This document shows, piece by piece, positions 1 through 9,790 of a stretch of DNA of 64,000 nucleotides. This stretch comes from Diphasiastrum complanatum. Taxonomy: Eukaryota > Streptophyta > Lycopodiopsida > Lycopodiales > Lycopodiaceae. The notes beneath the pieces were generated by a model. It was not told the DNA's origin, did no database searches, and saw only the letters and a program-made list of their open reading frames with translations. The stretch spans positions 62,662,957 to 62,726,956 of the forward strand of contig CM055096.1 in the NCBI GenBank assembly GCA_029204225.1, given 5' to 3'. The position numbers were made by a program, and so were the translations under genes. The stretch's first letter is position 1. Every line of letters begins with the position of its first letter.

Positions 1-223
1 AAGTGGAGCTGTCAAGAGGAAAAACAAGATTCTTCAGTCGAATGTTATTCCCTGATCTGTGGGAAATTTATACAGATTGAGAAGCTAACTATTCTCATTA
101 TTTGAGGAAGATAAAGCAAATAATATACTTCGCTTCACTAATCCAATAACCAGACCATACCATACTTACAATTATGTAAATATTGGTTCTCTCATTTCCT
201 ATGCACTTCTATCCATTCAACAA

Positions 224-520
224 TTGTACATTAAAGAGAAATTTCCAGAATGTACATATGCAGCTCTCTCACTAATTGTCCCTTCTGATGAGATGTCTGA
301 AATCTTGTCTGGCTCCCAGATTTTATGGACCCTTCAAGATTGTGAAGAGATCGGAGAGTTGAATTACGAACTGGATCTACCATCCACAACTTGCATGCAT
401 CATGTGTTCCATGTATCTCTTCTAAAGAGGAGTTTGGGAGAACACTTAATTGCAACTGCTACCCTACCACCATTGGATCATATCCACTGTTGTCATGAGT
501 TCTGTTCCTACCATCGTTAT
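224..520 (+). pseudogene. Ty3/gypsy pol 3' fragment
   Basis: The frame reads a degenerate version of the block that follows integrase in chromodomain-type gypsy polyproteins. The clearest part is ELDLP, then a short spacer, then HHVFHVSLLKRSLGE and TATLPPL; the usual pattern is 'Y-L-LP--S-IHPVFHVSLLK', then an acidic stretch and LPPL. No upstream integrase or RT and no downstream chromodomain are visible. The open frame has no ATG at its beginning and runs on into C-rich sequence with no protein resemblance. I read it as a relic of one gypsy element. The family call rests on a single motif. Confidence 0.6.
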
Positions 521-979
521 TCCAGTTTTGACTCCATCATCTATCACCACCGCTTCTTCCATCCCTCCTCCCATCTCCATTCCATCCACCCAGATTCAGA
601 TGACTCCCAAATCTCACCTATCACCCTCCAATGGATGCATATTTTTGATAACTCCTCCCACTCATGCCTCCATTCTCGACACCACCCTCCAATTTCCTTC
701 CATCCCTCTTTATTCCATCTGAACAATCCATTCTCACACCCACTTCCACCACTGTCACTACTCTCACACCACCTGCATAGATTGATGAGAGCAACAAAAA
801 CCATTGCCTGATTTCAGCCTTTGTTCAAATAGAGTATAAGCACGCTGATCCTAAACAGCCAAAAGGATCTGGTCTAGCCAGAAGAGCTCATTGAAGACGA
901 TGTAGTTGCCGATGTGCAAAAAATTCCACCACCACAGCAGCCAGCACCAGCACACCAACCCTTATCGACCGTGCCAACG
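521..979. other. No gene recognised; pyrimidine-rich stretch
   Basis: The first half is strongly C/T-rich on the plus strand (about 540-770), which keeps several frames open by composition. No conserved protein motif, RNA gene or repeat shared with the rest of the window was seen. Confidence 0.4.
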
Positions 980-1279
980 GATCTCTATCATACTGCTCTT
1001 TCCATCTATTTCAGAACTAAACTTCATATTGATTTTTCAGTAATACCATACATAAACCATTTCTAATCTCTTTGGTGGACGATACTCTTGTTTTTGTGAG
1101 TATGAATAAATTTTTAAGATCCCATTGGGCAATTAGAACACTTAAAGCTGTGATTATATTTAGCATAAGTTTTCTATTAGACTGTTTTTGCATCTAGCAG
1201 CTCTTGTAACGGGAGAGCTATTCCGCAATATTCCTGCTCTCTTCTCCGTTCACGTTCTTCTATCTCCCTTGTCCCATCA
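980..1279 (+). repeat. LTR-like repeat, copy 1 (pairs with 5248-5553)
   Basis: About 300 bp recur in the same orientation at 5248-5553 with scattered substitutions and small indels. Shared landmarks are TATTTCAGAACTAAACTTCA near the start, a TGTTTTTGCATCTAGCAGCT block in the middle, and CTCCCTTGTCCCATCA at the end. The segment ends in CA and is followed within three bases by a primer-binding-like site and then a copia gag start. It therefore looks like the 3' part of a 5' LTR. The TG start was not located. Confidence 0.6.
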
Positions 1280-1282
1280 GCT

Positions 1283-1294
1283 TGATATCAGAGC
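1283..1294 (+). promoter_or_regulatory. Primer-binding site, initiator-Met tRNA type
   Basis: TGATATCAGAGC differs by one base from TGGTATCAGAGC, the complement of the plant initiator-methionine tRNA 3' end used by most copia elements. It lies just after the LTR-like repeat and about 55 bp before a gag start codon. Confidence 0.65.
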
Positions 1295-1347
1295 GTAGCT
1301 CATATAAACCGAGAGATTAAGTGTGTTCTATTTGTATTATTATTAGT

Positions 1348-1425
1348 ATGTCTCATGTAGGTAGCTCTTTGTCTTCATCATCCAGCGAAGCTAGAATCAT
1401 TGACAAGCTCAATGGTTTTAACTTC
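1348..1425 (+). pseudogene. Copia gag N-terminus, truncated by LTR insertion
   Basis: From the ATG the frame gives a Ser-rich leader and then IIDKLNGFNFY, which matches the 'KLNG-NY--W' opening of copia Gag proteins. The frame is cut where a solo LTR begins, and no continuation of gag is found beyond that LTR. The order LTR-like repeat, primer site, gag start is that of a copia 5' end. Confidence 0.6.
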
Positions 1426-2267
1426 TATTAAAATTGGCAAAAGCTAACTTGATCAAATCTTGTAAATACCATTATGAGTAGTACATATCATCATTAGACA
1501 TGTGTGGAGCCTGTTCCCACATGTGAAATAAATGCATTTATCATTTAGATGAGTCATATAGGCTGTACCTACCATTTCATTTGAGATCTAGTGGCTAAAA
1601 TGGCCAAAATCTAGTTTTCTAGCTATATGCCACTTGGCATTATTTTATTGGTAGGAAAAGCTATTTCACATGGATAGGAGTGATCTCACATGTGCCAAGG
1701 ACTACTCACATGTGTGAAAACATCAGTAGTAGGTGAGATTCAACTTGTAGTAGATATTTGTGCAAGTCCCTATAAATTAGAAAAATTGCCTAAAATCAAG
1801 GGAGGTGGCTATAAGTTAGGATACTTGGTCCGTGTGCCATATTGATGATTATTGGTGGATCCTTTGATGAGTAGGCACTCTCACACGTGCCAAATCAGCT
1901 GAGTAAGCATCAGCTCTTGTGTATATATGGTGGCTCATTTGGCCATAATTGACAAGAAAGCTGGTTTTGGTGCATTTCTTGAGTAATCTCTCCATTTGTC
2001 TTGTGATTTTATGCTTCTAATGGTTTCTAAGCTTAGTGTACTTCATTATTTGCTGGTAGTCCGTACTCTGACAGGTCTTCACACATGTGAAACCAGCAAG
2101 TACAAGTTTTGATCATATTTGATTGTTCTTGTTAGATTTGTTGATGTAGATTTGATCTAGTGCTATCTAATCTTGTGTACATTGGTAGATCAATCTAATC
2201 TAACACCCAATCACACTTGTGGATCTGATTTGGATCCATTCTTGGTCCTTTTTGTTGTACTTTCACA
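1426..2267 (+). mobile_element. Solo LTR of the 30176-35609 element family
   Basis: This 842-bp segment aligns by eye with the LTRs at 30176-31025 and 34760-35609. It starts TATTAAAATTGGC (others TGTTAAAATTGGC) and ends GTACTTTCACA (others GTACTTTGACA). It is not followed by a primer site and has no matching LTR nearby, so it is a solo LTR. The flanking five bases (ACTTC and TAGAA) do not match, and its terminal TG has mutated to TA, so it is older than the complete copy or arose by recombination between elements. Confidence 0.8.
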
Positions 2268-2453
2268 TAGAACACTAGATAGGTGCCTAACTATGAATAG
2301 ATGTTACTTTTAGATAGTTCTCTACTTTTTCTCTAACTCTATCATCACTAACACTGCACACCCCTAACTCTACTCCACTAAACTAACATTCATAATGATT
2401 TTGTGAAGGAGAAGAATAGAATAGAAGAGAGAAAGAGAGTAATAGAGAGAAGG

Positions 2454-2455
<2 letters not shown>

Positions 2456-2515
<60 letters not shown>

Positions 2516-2546
2516 GAGAGAGAGAGAGTGTGTGTGTGTGTGTGTG
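2456..2546. repeat. (GA)n then (TG)n microsatellite
   Basis: A nearly pure GA run of about 70 bp passes into a short TG run. It marks the outer end of the left arm of the inverted repeat; the mirror position on the right arm carries a CT run at 6472-6539. Confidence 0.95.
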
Positions 2547-3104
2547 AGGGTGGAGGTTAGCTCAGATGCTCCTTGTGCTTGCTAATGCAAAAACTTTAAC
2601 TATGGAAACCAAAAACTTGCAAACTTGAGAGCAAAAGAAAAACACAATCAAGCACATTAGCACGTAGTGAATAGCAAGTGAGGATGCTTCTCTCCAAAAT
2701 TTGGTAGAGTTTCCTCCTTCTCATCAAGCATCAAAATAGAGGACATGAGGTGCCTTTTTATAAATGGGGAAGGCCCTTGTCCCAAAATACTACTGGCTAA
2801 TATGTACACTAATCCTGTCCATGCATCTTGGACCCAACTTGATCCAAAGGTCTTAAAAAAGTACATTGGATTTCACATGATTCATGTGAGTCTCCATTTG
2901 GACCCAACTTAAAAGAGTTAACACTAAATTTCTAACTTGACTTTGGGCCTCAAGTTTTATTTTAATTATAAAAGGGCCCAAATCTATTATTCTATCTACA
3001 ACTCAACTTGCATGCTCATTGGGCCATGGGCTCATACGCACAGGATGCCATGCCCTCGCAACATATTTTATTAGCCGATACGTTGGGAATACCCCCAACA
3101 GGAC
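2547..3104 (-). repeat. Left arm of large inverted repeat, LTR-like part
   Basis: Read on the minus strand this matches 5885-6470 on the plus strand with moderate divergence. Both contain a TTGGGGGTATTCC start, a block around GGATGCCATG, a block around CTCATTG, and GGAGGAAACTCTACC; both end in a GA/CT microsatellite. On the minus strand it lies directly downstream of a gag-like ORF and begins TGTTGGGGGTATTCC, so it may be the 3' LTR of a small retroelement. No matching 5' LTR was identified. Confidence 0.65.
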
Positions 3105-3521
3105 CCACGGCCTGAAGTAGTGTTGGTCACTCGACACTCTGCCGATTTAGTACAAAGTCTTCTTGGCCCACCTCTGGTGGATCAGGTAGCCAGTGACATC
3201 TTCCATAAAGCTTATTCAGTCTATCTTCTTCAAGTCCTTGGGCGTGTGAAGGGACTTGTGGACTCTTGTTAGCCAGCTTTGGTCGACCCACACTTGGAAT
3301 CTACGTGTCCAGGGATCGCCATGAAATGCTACTGGAAGCTGATCTTCCACTTTCTTTGAGGCTAACACCTTATTTGGATCAAAGAATATTGGTGGGAGAA
3401 AATTATTCCACTTCGTTTCGATTCCCATTAGATACTCTAAGTCTCAGATGTAAGTGGCTGATGGTATTTCTCGCTGGATCACCTGCTTCATGTCAGAGTC
3501 GTCAAAAGATGAGGAGGCCAT
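3105..3521 (-). pseudogene. Unrecognised gag-like ORF, copy 1
   Basis: From an ATG at 3521 the minus strand reads a short acidic leader, an in-frame TGA, then MGIETKWNNF and VLASKKVEDQLPV, GDPW-RRFQ, and, after more breaks, DVTGYLIHQRW and DQHYF--W-LLGVF. The same blocks occur in the same order at 5559-5880 on the plus strand, so this was a real protein. It resembles the small charged Gag-type ORFs of non-autonomous LTR elements, but I do not recognise the family. No zinc knuckle, protease or RT is visible. Both copies share a TAA after a KxLY/RSLY motif, so that stop may be original. Confidence 0.5.
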
Positions 3522-3540
3522 GTTAGTAGTGATAGTTAAA

Positions 3541-4141
3541 GTGCGAAAAAGTAGAAAAAATGGTGGAAAAGGTAAAAAGTGATGGAAACAATGGATAACA
3601 AGAGTTGGATGGTAGTAACATCAGTTCAGAGCTTAGATCTGGGTTCAGAGTATGTAGATGATGGCTTGTAAGAAGTTTGGTCACATTCAGAGAACTTGGA
3701 AAATTTGGTCAAAATTTGAACAGAGCTTTGCTAGGAAAGGTGAAACTAGCATAGTTCAACAATTTAAACTATTTCGCAATAGTTTCATCTTTTTTGCATT
3801 TCCCCGAATGCAACACTTAGGCACAATTCAAAGTTCAACCATTTTAGGGCACCTTCAGCTTTTTCGCGAAATGTTTGCGAAGAGAGAAAAAATTCTCGAA
3901 GGTCATCTACTTCAAGACTTGAACTGTTTTAGGACACCTTCAACTTTTTTGCGAAAAAATCGAAGAGAGAAAAAGCAAAGGTCATCTATTTTGAACAAGG
4001 AACGTTCCCAGCCACTTCCCAAAATTTGCGAAGTGAGAGAAAACCACTTCACGTAAAATGCGCAGTGAGAGAATTTGTGATGTCCTCATCCACGTCAACA
4101 TTCCCTATGGGTTGACAGTATACACTATGTACAGTTGTCAT
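3541..4141. other. Centre of inverted repeat, no gene; short tandem duplication
   Basis: A 132-codon open frame lies here, but it has no recognisable motif. The region holds an imperfect tandem duplication of about 86 bp near 3847 and 3935: CACCTTCA-CTTTTT-GCGAAA followed by a GAAGAGAGAAAAA block. I treat it as non-coding repeat filler. Confidence 0.4.
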
Positions 4142-4877
4142 TGTTGATTTTCACACGTGTGGACTGTCCACTACATGTACTTGTGATCTCCTAAGGTGTG
4201 TAGATGCACCAAGATCAAGACTAGATTGAGATTCAAGATCAATCTTGAATCCTATGGCAAAAACACACTACTACATTGATTCAATCACTTCCAACTCTCA
4301 CTCACACGTGTGGGAAGTATTCAAAAAATAATCTAAGTAAAAACAAGCTGCTCCTGTAGTAGAGAGAGAAAATGCATCAAGAGCTCTCGGGTAGAGAGAG
4401 AAAGCTAGAAATCCAAAAACTCACAAAATCCATGAAATCACCAAATCAATTGATTTCAAAATGAGGAGTACAATGATACTAGTAGGTCCACGAGCTACCA
4501 CTATGCTTAACTATGATTGGACCACATTTTTTCACCTCTTGATCCTATTGGATCATTGATCTATGCACCTCTTAATTCTATTGGACTATATTCAAGCACA
4601 CCTCAATTTCCTATTGGACCTCACAAGGTTCCACCTCTATATCCTATTGGACCTCTTGGAATTCATCAAACAAAAACTTTACACTTGTCTACACTCTAAT
4701 TAGCAAGTGTTTAGCCTCTTACTCTATTTTGGCTCAATAGTGGCATTACAAGTGGAAATGCATAATTTGCCATCTATGCCAAATTTATTCCTATCAACAT
4801 CCTACACCTAGATGCTTGATGTAAAAAAGCATAAGACCCCTATATCTAACATAGATAATCTTTTTCAATTCTTCACA
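4142..4877 (-). mobile_element. Solo LTR of the 18028-24255 copia family
   Basis: This 736-bp LTR is nearly identical to 18028-18764 and 23519-24255, from TGTTGATTTTCACACG to CAATTCTTCACA on the plus strand. The full-length relative shows that the sense strand is minus. It is flanked by GTCAT and GTCAC, a five-base target duplication with one mismatch, as expected for intra-element recombination of a full copy down to one LTR. A 60-codon open frame inside (4517-4699) recurs in the other LTRs only because the LTRs are copies. Confidence 0.9.
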
Positions 4878-5247
4878 GTCACAAAAGCCATATACTTTCA
4901 AGTACAACAGCTTACCGAACCAAGTGACAAACATTTAATGTAGTTATAAATGGATGGAATTTATCATCCCAACATAGATACTTGAGATGCTCCATCCATG
5001 AGATGAGTGATTTTGAACCTCTCAGTTACGCCGTCATTTTGGTTGTAATTGTTATTTTATTGTGCTTCAGTTAATATAACAGCAGCATGTTTTTCTATCT
5101 GTGTATAACGTAGATGAATGTTTGTTGTAATTGAATGCACTTTATCGTTGTTTGATCGCGCTTGTTTACTCACTCTGATCAGAACACGAACGTCTACGAC
5201 TCCTCAGTTTCTGATCAGACGATGGCTATCTTTGACGCTTGAGAACT
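4878..5247. other. No gene recognised; may include 5' part of the next LTR-like repeat
   Basis: No protein motif found. The sequence leads without a clear boundary into the repeat at 5248-5553, so part of it may belong to the same LTR. The equivalent position before copy 1 is not similar. Confidence 0.35.
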
Positions 5248-5553
5248 CGCGATATCATACTGCTGTTTCCATGTATTTCAGAACTAAACTTCATATTGAA
5301 TCTATTTTTCAGTAATACCATACACAAACCATTTCAAATCTCTTCGGTGGACTGTACTCTTGTTTTTGTGAGTATGAATTAATTTTTAAGATCCTGTTGG
5401 GCAATTAAAATACTTAAAGCTATGATTATATTTAGCAAAAGCTTTCTATTAGACTGTTTTTGCATCTAGCAGCTAATTGTAATGGGAGAGATGTTCTGCA
5501 ATATTCCTGCTCTCTTCTACGTTCATGTTCTTCTATCTCCCTTGTCCCATCAT
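5248..5553 (+). repeat. LTR-like repeat, copy 2 (pairs with 980-1279)
   Basis: Direct-orientation copy of 980-1279, ending in the same CTTGTCCCATCA. Copy 1 is followed by a primer site; here the next bases are TATTTG and then the ATG of the gag-like ORF on the right arm. The unit upstream of that ORF therefore looks like an LTR whose primer region has been lost or replaced. Confidence 0.6.
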
Positions 5554-5558
5554 ATTTG

Positions 5559-5880
5559 ATGGACATCGCCACCAAATGGGACAACAGCCCTGGCATCACA
5601 AAAAGTTGAAGACCAACTGCCAGTGGCCCAAGTGTATCATAGAGCAGCTCTCCTCGGCGATCCATGGCCCACAAGATTTCAGGCGATCAATCAATTTTGC
5701 TTAACGAGCGTCCTTTTTAATGGGCGTCCATAAGTCCTTCTACCTTACCAAGGACAAGGAGAGTACCAAGCAACTAGAATTTATGGGAGAGGTCACAAGA
5801 TACCTGATCCAGCAAAGACGCACCAAACGCAGCCTCTATTAAGCCACCATAGTGCTGACGGACCAACACTACTTTCTGTG
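5559..5880 (+). pseudogene. Unrecognised gag-like ORF, copy 2
   Basis: Starts MDIATKWDN and continues, with frameshifts, through ALASQKVEDQLPV, GDPWPTRFQ, EVTRYLIQQRR, the shared TAA, and DQHYFLWALLGVF. These blocks match the minus-strand copy at 3105-3521 in order and spacing. The parallel is the best evidence that the family was coding. No catalytic motif is visible and the family is not recognised. It points away from copy 1, giving a head-to-head pair about 2 kb apart. Confidence 0.5.
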
Positions 5881-6464
5881 GGCCCTATTGGGGGTATTCC
5901 TGTCGTGCATGTAAATAAATAAAATGTCAAAATTAGTAGAAATTAGATGTGAGGGTCATGGCATCCTATGTGCGAAAGCCCATGACTCAATGAGCACTTG
6001 TAAATAATCTTTTTGAAATAAACTAGACTTTGGGCCATGTAATTAGAAATAATATTAGAGGCCAAAGTCTAAGTTACTAAGTTTTTGAGTTAGTCCAAGG
6101 TCAAATGGTGGTAGGTGGGGTGTGCTTCTTCCTACACCATAGATTAGTTTGTGCTTCTTGTGGATGGTGTGGATTGCAATCCCATCCTTTGCAAGTAGCC
6201 AATAGGAAGCAAGGGGCAAGGGCCACCCCAAAGATAAAAAGGCATCATTTGTAACCATTATTTATGCTTAAGGAGAAGGAGGAAACTCTACCATTTTGGA
6301 GAGCCTCATTTCCTATTCAGTCTTGCTAATGCTGTTTTGGTTTTTTCCTTTTTGTTCTCTATTTTCATTGTTCTTGTTTTCATTAGTTAAAGCTTTTCCA
6401 TTAGCATGCATAATGAGCAAATGAGTTAACCTCCATCTCACCTCTTTCTCTCCCCCTTCCTCTA

Positions 6465-6542
<78 letters not shown>

Positions 6543-6560
6543 CATGATGTGTGTGTGTGC
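5881..6560 (+). repeat. Right arm of large inverted repeat, LTR-like part, with (CT)n
   Basis: Plus-strand counterpart of 2547-3104, beginning TTGGGGGTATTCC and ending in a pure CT run (6472-6539). The GGATGCCATG-type, CTCATTG-type and GGAGGAAACTCTACC blocks all occur in inverted order relative to the left arm. Divergence is far above that between the LTRs of the young copia element, so the pair is old. Confidence 0.65.
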
Positions 6561-6729
6561 TTAGTGTTAAGAAGGGTAGTGATAAAGTGAAGTAGTATTA
6601 GGATAAAGTAGAAAGCATCTAAAGCTAGCAACTTGGCTGAGTTAGGTCCCTATCTTTGTGTTCTAACCCTTTTCATAGGTGGAGGGCTAGTCACCAATGA
6701 ACCTACAACATGCTACACTACTGGGTATG

Positions 6730-7175
6730 CTTTCAAATTTGAAAATGGCTATTTTTTTGTCCCAAAGCTTTTCTTCTTGTGTCTTCTTCTTTTTGAAGCA
6801 TTCTGTTACAAAGTGCCCCTTCTTTCCACAAAAGAAGCACTTCTGCTTGGATTTGTCTTTCTTTCCTTTGTCCTTTCAGCTTGATGGTGCATCCTCCTCA
6901 TTGGCCTCCTTTTGACAATTCTTCTTTAATCCATTGGTCTTCTTCTTGCCTTTGAATGAGAAGTTTGTCTTCTCATCTCCGTCTTGCAATGACAAGGAAT
7001 TTATCCTAGCCTTTGTGTGGAGCATCCTACACTCTTCAGCTACAAGAACACTATGAAGTTTATCAATATATGGCAAAGTGTCTTGGATGGCAAAACTTTG
7101 GACTAAATTCGTGAATTCGTCATCTAGACTATTTAAGATCACTTGGACAAGCTCCTTATCTTGAATCTTCTCCAA
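6730..7175 (-). pseudogene. Copia gag fragment with zinc knuckle
   Basis: Minus strand. ELVQVILNSLDDEF, LVQSFAIQDTLP and LHSVLVAEECRM match the UBN2-type Gag core of copia elements; compare NELVQVILNGLRSEF in the element at 18028. Lower down (about 6781-6840), in another frame, KCFFCGKKGHFVTECFKKK is a CX2CX4HX4C knuckle. Frames differ between the two parts, so the gene is broken. It abuts the truncated end of the Helitron2 Rep gene at about 7345. Confidence 0.8.
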
Positions 7176-7344
7176 TAGAGGCTAACTCTTTGTTGAGAGA
7201 CTTGATTATAAGCACATAATCTTATGTATTTTTCTCACTTCTCCTCATGCTTTTCAATGTTTCACTAGGCTCTAGAAGGAAAACTCCAATAGTTCCCATC
7301 TTCCTAATGAATAGGAAATGAACATATTTGAAGGGAACATATAT

Positions 7345-8606
7345 GATTGTACTATCTTGCACAAGTTATAGAATCATGTCGAATAAGGTTTTGTATAGTG
7401 CTTTCTTCTAAATGCAAGTGTGTATCTGAGTTATGAATATTTGCTAAGCGATGCAAACATGTTACAATTTCTGGCCAATGTGACTCAGCACTTGTGAACG
7501 TTACAAATAATGTTGCTGATCCTAGTTGTCTGATCATCTCAAATATGTCCTTTTTTGTTTTGTCAAGGTAATCAGCGTAGCATTCCTAGATCTCTATATC
7601 CAATATCAGATTTCATTATTGTGGCAATTTTCGAAGTGTCAAGCATGTCTTTTACTTTAAGAGTACGTCCATAAGTTTTTCCTTTTCGTATACGAAACTG
7701 TGTAGTTGATAAAATGAACTTAATTTGACATTTAATACTTTTGTAAAATAGATTTGGAATGTGAGTTGCGAAACGCCTATCATGGTGCATGATTTTCCAT
7801 TGTGCAATTTGTTGATATGTATTGTTTTCGAAGAGCATTTTTTGTTGTCGACATCCATAAAACAAAGTTGGAAAATTCAATTCTTCACTATCTTTGTCTT
7901 GAAATAATCTCAATGGTTGATAACCTTCGGCTGGTGCTATTGAAATGATTTTGTCTTCAAAATCTTGTATTTGTTGTGATGTTAAAAAATTATGTATAAG
8001 GGTATCTGAAAACATCTCATCTGCAATTTCAACAAAGTCCGTGGTTTCTTTATTGGAAAAGATAACAGTTGTAGGACTACTTGGTGATATAATATTGCTA
8101 TTAGTATTTTGTAATCAATATGCAAATTCATTGGCTTGTAATTGTTCTTTCCAATTAGGAAGAATTTGTATGCACAATTTAGTATACAAATTTGTTTTGC
8201 AAAGGTCTTGAAATGTTGTCAGTACGATATCAGGTCTAATTAAGCCTGAAGCAAAAACTTATTTATATTCAAGCTTTCGCTTTATTTGTATAGGTATAGT
8301 GGAATTCTCATCAGGGAATCGAGGCAGTGTAGTTTGAATCTTATCCAAGTTACTAGGTACGTTAACAACGCTTCCGTGCAAACTAAACTGACCAAAAACT
8401 GGGTGCATTTATCGAATTTGTGCAAATGCAAGTCTAGGTGATACTAAGCGTTTTTCCAATTGGTTCAGTTTTTCAACGATTGGTAATTTTTTGTTCATTG
8501 ATACATTTATTGGGAATAGAAATAGCGGCATTGTTTTAGCCTTCAAATATTTATAACAATTTCTGCAAGTTCGCATTGTATGTTCATTTGCATAAGCGAA
8601 ATTGTT
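7345..8606 (-). pseudogene. Helitron2-type Rep: DUF6570-like and Helitron_like_N parts
   Basis: Read on the minus strand. A region starting NEHTMRTCRNCYKYLK and continuing through LVSPRLAFAQIR, LHGSVVNVPSNLDK and LPRFPDENSTIPIQIKRKLEYK has the pattern of the DUF6570-like domain that precedes Rep in Helentron/Helitron2 proteins. Next come IAPAEGYQPLRLFQDKDSEE and LNFPTLFYG, the usual linker, then DKTKKDIFEMIRQLG and LFVTFTSAESHWPEIV, the start of the Rep (Helitron_like_N) domain. At least three in-frame stops and one frameshift are present. The protein is cut before the HUH motif, where a copia gag fragment begins. Function when alive: rolling-circle transposition. Confidence 0.8.
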
Positions 8607-9778
8607 TTATTTTAATTGTTTTGAATAAAGGCTTATTTCTACTGATAATTGCTTTGTTTGATGCTTGAAATTAAGTTTTCCACTACTACGACATACATGT
8701 ATAGGTGTGTCTTTTATTTGTCGAAGGTACCTTTGTTGTTCCTTATTTTGAGCAACATTATGATTTGTATCTTGAGAAATATGGTAATGTGCAGATTGAT
8801 TATTTGGGAGTACATTATTTTGTCTTTTTAAGTATTGTATATATCGGGCAATTGCAGTTATTTGAATATGTGCATGTAAATCAATAATTGAGCAAAATTG
8901 TTTTGCAATTTCAATACTAGAGAGATATCTGTTATCATGAATTAGTTGTAAAATTCGTTCACGGTATAAAGTTGTCCATTCAAAACAAGTTCTATTTTCA
9001 ACATATTGTTGAATATGTGTTCTTGGCATTATGCCATGACAATGTTCTGTGTTTTGTTTTTTCAAGTATTTGATGTGTCTTGTGACTTGTTTTGTAGTCA
9101 AACATTCGCTTGGGATTTTCATAGTTTCTAAAAAAGAATTCGCAATTTGCTCAATTTTCAAAGTTTTGTCAGCCATTATTTTGAGTAATTCACGATTCAT
9201 ATGAGCATGCCAATAGAACTTTGTATGTCGTTTTCTTTTCCGGTTTATTGTTTTAGTGATTGGCATGATTTTCGTATTGTATTCAAAAGTTGCCTTTTCA
9301 GTAGCAACATTGACACTTGCTTGTTGAGTATTGCAAATAATTGTTTGAGAACTTGGTATTGAAGACAAATACTGTTTGTTTTGTGCATCATACAATAATG
9401 TTACTTTTTTGAAATACTAATAGGACATGTTTTTATACTATGCCATATTTCTTCGAGATTGGTTGACAAAACAATGATCAGATTGATGTTTAAAGCCAAA
9501 TAAGTCAAAGTGTGCAGAAATTCGTCGAGATATACAACAGTAGTGTACTTTATTTGTGTTTGATCTTTGATAAGATATTCTGTCATAGACAATGATAATT
9601 TGTGCATATTTCGATCTGTATCAAAATATTTTTGTTGCCAATGAATCGCAATTGGATCTCTTTTATCTAAACATGTTTCAAAATATTGTATAATTGTTTG
9701 GAAGTTGATTTCTTGTGGCCTACTTTCGTGTTCTAGCGACATTGCCAAACTCTCAAAAAAGTTGCTTGCAGTAGCCAT
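8607..9778 (-). pseudogene. Helitron2 Rep N-terminus with duplicated helix-rich domain
   Basis: The ATG at 9778 opens a 125-codon frame ending in a run of lysines. A one-base slip in the A-run there joins it to the 262-codon frame at 9395-8607. That second part contains two copies of a roughly 55-residue unit: one from WHAHMNRELLKIMADK to TRHIKYLKKQN, the other from WTTLYRERILQLIHDN to ARYIQYLKRQN. Shared features are the leading W, ELL/RIL helix, EIA/QIA, and a terminal R-I-YLK-QN. This looks like two tandem helix-turn-helix or Myb-like modules. I infer DNA binding from the pattern, not from a known family. It lies directly upstream of the DUF6570-like part. Confidence 0.65.
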
Positions 9779-9790
9779 TTTTGTATCTGT

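Noticed and set aside
2403-2585. Open frame of Arg-Glu repeats in the GA run
   Set aside because: Pure product of dinucleotide repetition; no start context or conserved part.
3658-4056. 132-codon open frame
   Set aside because: Contains tandemly duplicated DNA and no protein motif.
4517-4699. 60-codon frame also present at 18405-18587 and 23896-24078
   Set aside because: Conserved only because the three LTRs are copies; lies antisense to the element and has no motif.
2400-6560. Large TIR DNA transposon with transposase
   Set aside because: The inverted arms encode a gag-like ORF pointing outward, no transposase motif is visible in the centre, and no matching target duplication was found.
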